Assembly: GCA_002294405.1 (NCBI GenBank)
Contig: DBFP01000018.1
Location: 1-64,000 of the forward strand
Length of the DNA stretch: 64,000 bases
Direction of reading: 5' to 3'
Origin: Anaerolineales bacterium UBA877
GTDB taxonomy: Bacteria > Chloroflexota > Anaerolineae > Anaerolineales > Villigracilaceae
Shown piece by piece: positions 26,910-34,722 of this stretch (position 1 is the stretch's first letter; every line of letters begins with the position of its first letter). A program made the translations under genes and the position numbers. Under the pieces are notes generated by a model. The model had not been told where the DNA came from, did no database searches, and was given only the letters and a program-made list of their open reading frames with translations.

Positions 26910-28010
26910 TTAGATGACCTCCAGGTCGTCCAGCCCTGGCAGCGAGGGAAATGGCGCGTGGGGTTCTGCCTGGTACCAGAATGCGGTGGAGGCGATATCA
27001 TCACGGCGGGCGTAAAAACGCGGTTTACCTCCCAGTGGTGCACGGAAACCCAGGTCTTGAATGGTTACCTTTAAATCCTGTTGGAAGCGGATCGGGTCCA
27101 TGATATGCCAGCGATACAACCCGAAGCGCTGCTGGGATTGATACAAGCCATCCGGCATGATGACCTGCACCAGACCAAGGTAGGGGGTGGAGTAAATTCC
27201 ATATTGTCCCTTGGGATGTTCGAAATTCCAAGCCCCGCCGAAGTAATCTTCAGTCCCGGTCCCGCAAATGGTCGGAAAGTCAGTATCACCGTCCAGGTAA
27301 AATTTAATTTCCCCTTCGCCCCACCAGTCATTATTGTGGGTGCCCCACGCCATATAGGTGCCTACGTAATGCCCCTGGCCCCGAACGCCGTCAAGGAGGG
27401 TATGGACCTCCTTCGATTTCACGGTGTCACTGCGTCTCCATTGAGCATGGAAATAAGCCATATCGATCGGAATCTGGGTGAGGGTGTAGTCAATCTGGTA
27501 AAAGAAATCGAATGCCATGTCTTGGGACAAATTCTCTACTGTGATGTGCGCCCTGTGGCGAAAGGGCATTTCCCAATAGCAATTGAAGCCGCCCGCAGGG
27601 TTAACTGCCACGGGTAGTGAGCCGACGTTGCAACGCTCCCCCCAGCCGTTGCAAAAAAAGTCCCCCACCGGGACTTCCACCGAGGGCACGCCCTCATCAT
27701 CCCAATAGAACCTCAGCACCAACCGACGCCATAGAGTGGGAGACATGGTCAGCCAGATATGCTGGATGGCTCCCGACCCCTGGATCTCAGCCAGGGTGAC
27801 AGTCTGCAGGGGCGGGATATTGATGCAAGGTGATATTTTCCATCCCTGGCCCAGCTCGCGGGAGTAGCTCTCTTTACTGTCTGGAATTGCCATTCCCCCC
27901 CGGCCTTTTTCACCTTTGGGATTCTCGGCGCTGATCGAGCGTGTAATTGCGTGAGACAGGCGGGAAAGATTTCCCAACCCCATACCGAGTCCATCGAATT
28001 GAATGTCCAT
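26910..28010 (-). CDS. Glycoside hydrolase family 172 (DUF2961) protein
   Basis: 366 aa of the DUF2961/GH172 family, whose characterised members act on fructofuranosides and alpha-D-arabinofuranosides. Conserved segments: FDGLGMGLGNLSRL, AEIQGSGAIQHIWL, WGEGEIKFYLDGD, and GTGTEDYFGGAWNF with the probable catalytic acids. No signal peptide. It lies 3 bp after a DUF4432 gene and 3 bp before the UroD-like gene, so it is within one transcript. A furanoside substrate is inferred from the family. Confidence 0.88.
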   Translation of the reverse strand: MDIQFDGLGMGLGNLSRLSHAITRSISAENPKGEKGRGGMAIPDSKESYSRELGQGWKISPCINIPPLQTVTLAEIQGSGAIQHIWLTMSPTLWRRLVLRFYWDDEGVPSVEVPVGDFFCNGWGERCNVGSLPVAVNPAGGFNCYWEMPFRHRAHITVENLSQDMAFDFFYQIDYTLTQIPIDMAYFHAQWRRSDTVKSKEVHTLLDGVRGQGHYVGTYMAWGTHNNDWWGEGEIKFYLDGDTDFPTICGTGTEDYFGGAWNFEHPKGQYGIYSTPYLGLVQVIMPDGLYQSQQRFGLYRWHIMDPIRFQQDLKVTIQDLGFRAPLGGKPRFYARRDDIASTAFWYQAEPHAPFPSLPGLDDLEVI

Positions 28011-28013
28011 AAT

Positions 28014-29051
28014 TTACTCCTCGCTTAATGAAAGTTCCAAATTGTATTCAATCGTTTGACCCGGAGTCAGCATGACCAAAGTACCGCGTGCGCGTTCGGA
28101 AGCGCGTCCCTCCACGTGGCAATTGGCTGGCTCGATTCCAAGCACATGCGTTCCTTCACCAGGCATTTTCCATTGCACCAAAACTGGCAGGCTGCTCACC
28201 TCCCAAGCTAAACGGACCGTGAGCGGACGGTTTGAAGCTGGAAAATGTGGATTTCTCACGGTAACAGAGACAGTCCCATCCACCTCAGGAGATAGATTCT
28301 CATGGTAATAGACACGCTCCTTGTAATCCACCTGCGGCAGATGCCAATCCCCCAGGTTTTCGATGGGCGTCCCAGGCTCACGCGGACTCACCGCGGCGGA
28401 CGGGAAGCAAACTTGGGTCTGGGCGTCAAGCAAAGGAAAACCAAAATTGAAGTGGTACAGCAGCATGTGAGGAGCTGGATCAAACCCGGCGTTTTCAACA
28501 ACATCCCGGATTTTGATCTGGTTTTTACCCAAGCGGCTTCTGATTTCACGGGTCAGGCGCATATTCCAGCCGAAAATGGACGTTTCTTCCACTTTGCCCT
28601 TTACAAACGTGATGTATTCATCCCCTTCCCAAAAACCTTCAGCGCAGACCTGGTTTGCCGGGGTGTGGTGGGCGCGCCCATGCAATCCCAGTTCCTCGCC
28701 GTCATCCGTTCCGGGTGACCCAACTTGGGTGAGCCCACAGGTCATCAACAAACCTCCGGCGGCAGTCCGCAGCCACCCTGAACCATGACCATCGAAAAAT
28801 GCCGGATTCGCCTCCCCGTTTGGTGAAATCCAGCTTATCGGCGTTCCCTTGAACTCAGCCAGTCCAATATCCATCCCACGTGAAGGCAGAACACTGTAAG
28901 CCAAACCAGCCCCGGTGCGAACCTGGATCTCTTCGACACCGGACTCCCTCCCTTCGGTCGATTGAACACGATGCAAGCCCCCAATCTGTTCGATGCGACC
29001 CAGGCGGGCTTCCAACTCGCGGCGCGACCATTCTCTTCCATATAAGTTCAT
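28014..29051 (-). CDS. DUF4432 aldose-1-epimerase-like protein
   Basis: 345 aa of the galactose-mutarotase-like superfamily, DUF4432 branch. Family tracts: VLPSRGMDIGLAEFKG, GGLLMTCGLTQVG, GLHGRAHHTPA and YHFNFGFPLLD. The His residues in LHGRAHH and the late Glu in LGIEPANCH match the mutarotase active site. Start overlaps the lyxose-isomerase stop by 4 bp. Likely converts sugar anomers for the isomerase upstream. Confidence 0.85.
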   Translation of the reverse strand: MNLYGREWSRRELEARLGRIEQIGGLHRVQSTEGRESGVEEIQVRTGAGLAYSVLPSRGMDIGLAEFKGTPISWISPNGEANPAFFDGHGSGWLRTAAGGLLMTCGLTQVGSPGTDDGEELGLHGRAHHTPANQVCAEGFWEGDEYITFVKGKVEETSIFGWNMRLTREIRSRLGKNQIKIRDVVENAGFDPAPHMLLYHFNFGFPLLDAQTQVCFPSAAVSPREPGTPIENLGDWHLPQVDYKERVYYHENLSPEVDGTVSVTVRNPHFPASNRPLTVRLAWEVSSLPVLVQWKMPGEGTHVLGIEPANCHVEGRASERARGTLVMLTPGQTIEYNLELSLSEE

Positions 29052-29596
29052 GGTTCAACAATCTCCGGGATACGGCGGATACGGGGGTCGGTAAAAACAT
29101 CGTTTTCGTCACTGCTGGTGCTGGAAAACTCGGACACGATGGCACCCTGGTCCGAGGCCTGGAACCAATGCAGGGTATCAGGCGGGATGGTGAACTGTTC
29201 GCCTGGGTTGAGCTTGATCTCGTGGAAAACGGTGTAATAGGCCTCACTCCCCACCGGCGGTCTGCCGCCCCGACCCATTGTCGGCTCCCCCTCAACGTAC
29301 AGCCAGACACCTCCCCAGCGGCAACGAAAAGTTTCCATTTTCCCGGAGCTGCCTGCCACTTCAGGATGGCGGTGCTCCGGGCATGTCTGGCGCGGGAAGA
29401 GGACCAATTCCTTGGCGCAGTAGCGGTCATTATTGATATACACCACAAGTTCCAGCCCGGTCTTATCCAGTTCGCCCAGGCCCAGTTCGGCCACTTCGAT
29501 ATTCCTGCGCTCTTCAGGTGTGAGGATAATCCCGGCGCGCTCCAACATCTGAGCCGCGCGTTCCTGAGCCAATTGAACTTGAATGCGAGTGATCAT
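29048..29596 (-). CDS. D-lyxose/D-mannose ketol-isomerase (cupin)
   Basis: 182 aa. Cupin-type isomerase; metal ligands H75 and H77 in CPEHRHP, E88 in KMETFR and H143 in DTLHWF. Characterised family members isomerise D-lyxose to D-xylulose and also D-mannose to D-fructose; the length fits. With an alpha-mannosidase and a PfkB kinase in the same operon, mannose is the more likely physiological substrate. ATGA overlap with the AOR gene. Confidence 0.9.
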   Translation of the reverse strand: MITRIQVQLAQERAAQMLERAGIILTPEERRNIEVAELGLGELDKTGLELVVYINNDRYCAKELVLFPRQTCPEHRHPEVAGSSGKMETFRCRWGGVWLYVEGEPTMGRGGRPPVGSEAYYTVFHEIKLNPGEQFTIPPDTLHWFQASDQGAIVSEFSSTSSDENDVFTDPRIRRIPEIVEP

Positions 29597-31443
29597 CGAT
29601 CCAGCTCCTTCTTTGACACGGACAGGAAGGTATTTATTGGTAAGAGCTGATCCAACCCAAGGTCGGTCAACCTTTGCATTGTGGGAATGCCATTTTTGTC
29701 CCAGCCCATGCGGGCATAGTAATCATCCAGCATCCCATCCAGTTCCACCACCTGACCCTTGGCCGGACCCTCCGCCATGGACTGGGAGAGATTGCGCGCC
29801 GGCAGGGTATCCTGCCTGCGATCAAATCCTTCTCGCGCGTTGAACAACCGGCAAAGGGTGCTAATCCGTTCGCCAACCTGTTCGAACTCCTTCACCGAAC
29901 CATATTCAAAACCAGTGACCGCATTGACCAATTGCCACAATTCTTTCAAATTCATTCCGAATCCAGGAAAACAGCAAAGAACTGCGCTGTTCCACAGGGC
30001 GCTTTCCGATTGGTGTTCGCGGAAAAGTTGTGCCTTGGCATCCGGAGTAAGAGGATCGGCTCCTCCCAAGACTTCGCTGAGAGGTGCTCCGCGCAGGTGA
30101 CAAGCACCCCGCTCCGAAATTGCGTAACCAAGCGCCATCCCTTTGGCAGCGTTCGGGTGGTATGCAGGCATCTCCAGTCCTTTGACGTGCATGGCAAAGG
30201 AGATTGCTTCGGGATAGTTCTCGGCGATTTTTGCCACTCCCTGACTCAACCATTCTCCACAGCCTTCCACCTTTGCCATTTTCCCTATAAGGGCGAGGGC
30301 AGACTGGCAGTTACCAAAGCGCGGTTCAATACCGTCCAGGTCGCTGGCGCGCACCAATCCGGTCTCGAACATCTCCATTACAAAACCGACTATACCCCCG
30401 GCGCTGATCGTGTCGATGCCATACTCGTCGCAAAGCAGTGACATGCGGATGATCGCCTCCCGGTCACCGATGCCGCAGTTGGATCCGAGCGCAAAAGTTG
30501 TCTCGTATTCCGGTCCCTCGAGCAGTTTCCCATCCACCGGACGGGTGACCTTGCTGCAGGCGATCGGACATCCAAAACAAGCGTAATTGGACTGCCACTC
30601 ATGCTCACGAAATGATGAGCCGGTGATCGCATCTGCAGCCTCGAACTGACCCTGGTGGAAATTGCGGGTTGGCAAAGCACCAACCGCATTGATAAACTCC
30701 AGGATGTTGGCCGTGCCATCCAGCTTCATGCGGGAGATGCTGCTGGACATACGGATGGCCCGGGTGGCAAGCTGCATGGCACGATCGAAACGGACCCGGT
30801 CTGCAACTGCAACAGTGCCGGTACCGCGCGCCACGACGGCTTTAAGGTTCTTAGAGCCCATGACCGCTCCGACCCCACCCCGCGCCAAGGCACGGGTCTC
30901 GTTAAAGATACCGGCAATGTATGAGCGCTTCTCCCCAGGAGGGCCAATGACCAATGACTGCCAGCCTGGTCCGAACTGCTCTTGCAGGATTTCATTGGCT
31001 TGTGGAATTGACCGGCCCCACAAGTGCGAGGCAGGACGCAGCTCGACATGGGCATCATCGATAACCAGCAGGACCGGCTCGGGGGCTGCCCCCTGCAGGA
31101 TGACAGCGTCATAACCGGCATATTTAAGAGTCTGACCAATGAAACCACCGCAGTAGGCGTCAGAGTATGTACCGGTAGCCGGGCTTTTGGTGGTACTGCC
31201 TAGCCGACCACCCGTGGGGGCAGTGGTGCCGGTCAGCGGGCCGACATCCAGTATGAGACGGTTCTCAGGAGAGAGTGCATCCACATATGGTGGCAGTTCC
31301 TTTATAAGCAGGTATGCTCCCAACCCTTTGCCACCCAGAAGTGGTCGCATGGCTTGTTCCGGGAGTGATTCCCTGCCGAATATACCGCTTGTCAAGTCGA
31401 CCCGCAGTATGCAGTCGTTATAACCCCGTGATTTGAGGTTCAA
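29593..31443 (-). CDS. Aldehyde:ferredoxin oxidoreductase (tungsten/molybdenum)
   Basis: 616 aa of the AOR family: aldehyde + H2O -> acid with two electrons passed to ferredoxin. N-terminal ILRVDLTSG and GGKGLGAYLL, pterin-binding GPLTGTTAPTGGR and GGVGAVMGSKNLKA, iron-sulfur ligands C289xxC292xxxC296 and a later Cys (C490/C491 in LCCFPGFG). Start is TTG at 31443, inside the stop of the upstream fusion gene (TTGA overlap), with AAAGGA before it. The partner is an aldolase fused to a polyferredoxin, so the aldehyde is probably the aldolase product. Confidence 0.93.
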   Translation of the reverse strand: MNLKSRGYNDCILRVDLTSGIFGRESLPEQAMRPLLGGKGLGAYLLIKELPPYVDALSPENRLILDVGPLTGTTAPTGGRLGSTTKSPATGTYSDAYCGGFIGQTLKYAGYDAVILQGAAPEPVLLVIDDAHVELRPASHLWGRSIPQANEILQEQFGPGWQSLVIGPPGEKRSYIAGIFNETRALARGGVGAVMGSKNLKAVVARGTGTVAVADRVRFDRAMQLATRAIRMSSSISRMKLDGTANILEFINAVGALPTRNFHQGQFEAADAITGSSFREHEWQSNYACFGCPIACSKVTRPVDGKLLEGPEYETTFALGSNCGIGDREAIIRMSLLCDEYGIDTISAGGIVGFVMEMFETGLVRASDLDGIEPRFGNCQSALALIGKMAKVEGCGEWLSQGVAKIAENYPEAISFAMHVKGLEMPAYHPNAAKGMALGYAISERGACHLRGAPLSEVLGGADPLTPDAKAQLFREHQSESALWNSAVLCCFPGFGMNLKELWQLVNAVTGFEYGSVKEFEQVGERISTLCRLFNAREGFDRRQDTLPARNLSQSMAEGPAKGQVVELDGMLDDYYARMGWDKNGIPTMQRLTDLGLDQLLPINTFLSVSKKELDR

Positions 31444-32738
31444 TTGACCATTTTCCTTTCATCCATCGTGATCGCGCCGGTAGGACAGATCAGGGCACAG
31501 GCTGGAGCTCCATCACACAGATCACAGATGACCGGGTACCAGGGCAAGTCTTGATTCCCAGCTTGAACGCCGTGGTCTGATTTATAAACTACTTGAGTCG
31601 GGCAAATTTCCACACACTTCTCGCAGGCTGTGCAGAGTTCCACATCCAAGCTGACCGCCCCACTCGTGCCGTCCCAACACAGGGCATCAGTCGGGCAATC
31701 CTCGATGCACTTTTTACAAAGGGTGCAATAATAGACCTTATTCTGTCCCAGTTGAATGGGCTTGACCGTCAACCTGGCCAAATGGTTGCCAAACAGACCG
31801 GTCCCATGAGCTGCCACGCAAGCCGTCACGCAAAGCTGGCAGCCAGTGCACTTGGATGTGACAACCCGCAGGCGGACCTTATCCCACTTCCGTCCACGTT
31901 CGGCATCGTCGACCGAGTAATTTTCGTGCGCCACTTGGGCGAGACGGCGGACCAATCCCTCCGGATCTGGCGATTTGGTCACGTTGCGACCCATCAGGCA
32001 GCCCTGCCCGCCCGCCTGCAACCCTTCATCCAGCAGCTCAAGCGCATCACGCTCGTTTTCGGAACGTGCACCGCCCAGGACCAGCACCGGAACCTGTACC
32101 ACCGAAATCAAGTGGGCAAAGCTCTCCACGTCTCCCGTATAGGGAATTTTAATGGCATCCGCACCGAGCTCGGTGCACATACGCGCCCCCAGGGTGAGCA
32201 GATCAACGATGTTAGTTCCAGTCACGTGACCGCCAAACGCCAGCGGCTCCATGATGCAGGGTAGCCCGACCTTGCGGCATTCGCTGGCGAATGCGGCGCA
32301 AGACTCGATCCCGGTGGCTTCGACCTGATCGTTGTACCCCAGGAATAGATAGATGGTGATGGCAGTTGCACCCAGCTTTAAAGCCTGTTCAGCGGTGAGT
32401 ATTTTTTGGTGGTCGAGGTGACGCTGCGGGATGGCATTGGTGACATTGGAACCTCCCAAGCGGGGCATGTTCATCCAGTCGGCGCGGACGATCAGGGCTG
32501 GTCCATCCTGCACTCGGAAGAGAGGCGCCAGGCGGATGGCTTGCCCCGGGCTGAGCAGGATCCCGTCCACTCCCCCACGAATGACCGACCCAACAATGCT
32601 GCGCAGGTTTACCACATTGGGGGTGACATCGCTCATGTAGCCATGATCAGCAGCCACGCAAACGGCTCGCCCATCACCGTGGCGGTTGAATAACTTTTCC
32701 ATCCTTGAAGACAAACCACTATCCATTAACTGCCTCAA
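31440..32738 (-). CDS. Class I aldolase fused to four-cluster ferredoxin
   Basis: 432 aa. Residues 1-275 are a DhnA/FbaB-type class I aldolase: AADHG (29-33), LLSPGQA, LGGARSENERDA and the Schiff-base Lys K197 in GADAIKIPYTGD. Residues 290-430 carry 16 cysteines for four [4Fe-4S] clusters: C297/C300/C303/C307, C338/C341/C344/C348, C369/C372/C375/C379 and C405/C408/C414/C418, like the polyferredoxin (AorA-type) subunits that serve AOR enzymes. The reading frame is continuous with no sign of error. ATGA overlap upstream and TTGA overlap with AOR downstream. The fusion would cleave a ketose phosphate and carry electrons from oxidation of the resulting aldehyde. Confidence 0.9.
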   Translation of the reverse strand: MRQLMDSGLSSRMEKLFNRHGDGRAVCVAADHGYMSDVTPNVVNLRSIVGSVIRGGVDGILLSPGQAIRLAPLFRVQDGPALIVRADWMNMPRLGGSNVTNAIPQRHLDHQKILTAEQALKLGATAITIYLFLGYNDQVEATGIESCAAFASECRKVGLPCIMEPLAFGGHVTGTNIVDLLTLGARMCTELGADAIKIPYTGDVESFAHLISVVQVPVLVLGGARSENERDALELLDEGLQAGGQGCLMGRNVTKSPDPEGLVRRLAQVAHENYSVDDAERGRKWDKVRLRVVTSKCTGCQLCVTACVAAHGTGLFGNHLARLTVKPIQLGQNKVYYCTLCKKCIEDCPTDALCWDGTSGAVSLDVELCTACEKCVEICPTQVVYKSDHGVQAGNQDLPWYPVICDLCDGAPACALICPTGAITMDERKMVN

Positions 32739-33502
32739 CCGATCCCTTCGGGAGTTTTACGCACCAACTCGGCAAGTTCTGCCAAGGGCTTGGAAGGTTC
32801 CAGCCAGGTGTGATCCAGCCAGAGACCCGAGGCTCCCAGCCCCATGGCTTCTTCCCAATCTTCAGCATAGCTCCCGACCGAGGTGGGTTTCAGCAACCAA
32901 GGCACGCTTAGCATGGATGCAATCGTCTTGAGCGAGGCGATGCCGGGGTGAGGTACGATGACCACATCTGCGCCACTCTCCTGGGCATATGAGGCTCCCA
33001 ATTCTATTGCTTTTCCGCGAAGTACAACACGTGACCCAGTCGGGCAAACTTCAACCAGGAGAGGCAAGCCCAATTCTTTACCTGTCAGTGCCAGCTGGAC
33101 TGTAGCCTTCAAGCACGCTGCCTCAAGTTCCTCTTCGTAGCCCAACAGGAAACTAAGCACCATTCCGCTTGCCCCCAGCTCAATGGCATCCACCGCGTCG
33201 AGGATGGAGACGCGGGTCGCTGTTTCGGGGGGTAGGGGAAAAGCCGCGCTGCGCAGAGTGTTCGTCCAGTCCATGCGCACCAGCAGGGCGGCATCTATAC
33301 TTGTGCGATTTCCCAGCCGCTGGATTTGCCCCGGACTGCACACCAGGCCATCCAGGTGTGGTAGAACCGGTCGCAGATCTTCGGCGAAATTTTCCAAGCC
33401 TGGAAGAGCACCGAGCGAGAGTCCTGCGCTGGCATCCAGCAGCAAAGAATGTCGTCCTGTATCGGGGAAAAATTCCATCATCCAATCTTCGAGATTGTTC
33501 AT
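32735..33502 (-). CDS. Aldolase-like protein lacking the catalytic lysine
   Basis: 255 aa, paralogue of the aldolase half of the next gene (DGLVCSPGQIQRL, LVRMDWTNTLR, IELGASGMVLSFLLGY align with DGILLSPGQAIRL, IVRADWMNMPR, LGATAITIYLFLGY). The DHG motif is replaced by DAS and the Schiff-base Lys position is Ile (I182 in GADVVIVPH), so aldol chemistry by the usual route is lost. It may be a structural partner of the fusion protein. Start at 33502 has AGGA upstream; the open frame to 33559 overlaps the kinase gene. Confidence 0.82.
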   Translation of the reverse strand: MNNLEDWMMEFFPDTGRHSLLLDASAGLSLGALPGLENFAEDLRPVLPHLDGLVCSPGQIQRLGNRTSIDAALLVRMDWTNTLRSAAFPLPPETATRVSILDAVDAIELGASGMVLSFLLGYEEELEAACLKATVQLALTGKELGLPLLVEVCPTGSRVVLRGKAIELGASYAQESGADVVIVPHPGIASLKTIASMLSVPWLLKPTSVGSYAEDWEEAMGLGASGLWLDHTWLEPSKPLAELAELVRKTPEGIG

Positions 33503-33528
33503 ATCAAGATTCCTGTAAAAATCAAGGC

Positions 33529-34722
33529 TCAAGCGCACGGACCGCGCCACAAGCTGCACACACGGTCAAATTGCCAACCCGGGGCGTTCAACTCCATGTG
33601 CCTGCGTTCCCATCCATTAGCCACACGCCGGGAGGTTTCCTCCCAGGTGCAAATGCCGCTTAAGGCGTCGGCTGCCTCCACATTGCAGGCTCCCACTGCA
33701 GTAGCCATGGTTAGTGCCTGTTCAACCGGTAGGTTGTTCAACAGCCCGGCAAGGAAACCGGCAATCGTGGCATCCCCTGAACCAGTGGTTCCTGCAACCG
33801 CAACCTTGAAACAGGGGGCCCACAACTCCACACCAGCCCAGGCTTCCAAATCCGAGGGGCAGGCACGCCCGATCATATCAATTCCATCCCGACCAACTGT
33901 ACGCAAATACATCCCCCGTTCGCCCAACTTCAAACCGACAATTTTCACGCCCATGGCGATCAGCTCCCGGCCCAGATCTGACAGCATTTGCGGAGTGACC
34001 ATCGAAAGCAGGTCGGACCCCGAGGCGGAGTGGGACATTTCCCGATACGTGTCACCGTGCAGCATGAACAATATTTCCTCCACACTGGGTAAGAAAATAT
34101 CTACATACGGCAGAGTGCTTTCAAGGATGACACGCCAATCCACCAGACCTGCCTCCGATGATGGATCCGGAAGGGCCATATCCATGGAAGTGGTTACACC
34201 GGTTTGCCTGGCACGGAGGAATATTTCTTTCAACTGTATTCCACCGTTTGCATATAATGCGCGCATGATCGGCGGGTATCCAAAATGGAATATGCGCGCC
34301 TTTTCCAGGAGCGCATATGGCACGTCACCGGCATCAAAGATATCGTTCGCACCCGGATAATGCAGGAAGATGCGATCGACCCCGGGGTAATTAATGATGA
34401 TTGAATAGGAGGTGCTGGTAGCGGAGTCGACGATCATTCCGTCCGTCAACCCATGACCGCGAGCTTTTACGATCTGGCGGATAGCCTGCCCAAAGAGATC
34501 ATCCCCAACCTTCCCTACAAGGCGCGTTGCGATTCCCAGTTTGTCCAGAGCCAGTCCAGTGTTGGAGACGGCTCCGCCTGTGGAACAAATGACCGGTCCG
34601 GCAGCCACAAGTCGACCAGGGAGAAAAGTATTATCAAACGGTTCTTTTCCTGACCCGCTCAGGTCGGGTTGGATGTCCAGGCAAATATGACCTGCAACCA
34701 CTGCCTCAATATCACGGCTCAT
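33529..34722 (-). CDS. PfkB-family carbohydrate kinase
   Basis: 397 aa, ribokinase fold. N-terminal GHICLDIQPDL and STGGAVSNTGLALDKLG (sugar site), and C-terminal TTGSGDATIAGFLAG with the catalytic Asp and anion hole. Likely phosphorylates a ketose. Between alpha-mannosidase and aldolases, fructose (to 1- or 6-phosphate) fits best, but that is inferred. Start overlaps the GH38 stop (ATGA). It is longer than typical ribokinases (about 310 aa) because of insertions in the lid region. Confidence 0.88.
   Translation of the reverse strand: MSRDIEAVVAGHICLDIQPDLSGSGKEPFDNTFLPGRLVAAGPVICSTGGAVSNTGLALDKLGIATRLVGKVGDDLFGQAIRQIVKARGHGLTDGMIVDSATSTSYSIIINYPGVDRIFLHYPGANDIFDAGDVPYALLEKARIFHFGYPPIMRALYANGGIQLKEIFLRARQTGVTTSMDMALPDPSSEAGLVDWRVILESTLPYVDIFLPSVEEILFMLHGDTYREMSHSASGSDLLSMVTPQMLSDLGRELIAMGVKIVGLKLGERGMYLRTVGRDGIDMIGRACPSDLEAWAGVELWAPCFKVAVAGTTGSGDATIAGFLAGLLNNLPVEQALTMATAVGACNVEAADALSGICTWEETSRRVANGWERRHMELNAPGWQFDRVCSLWRGPCA

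Noticed and set aside
31440..32738. Aldolase-ferredoxin fusion as a frameshift or assembly artefact
   Set aside because: The frame is continuous, the linker between the domains is ordinary, and both ends overlap neighbouring genes by 4 bp as throughout this operon; read-level checks would still be useful.
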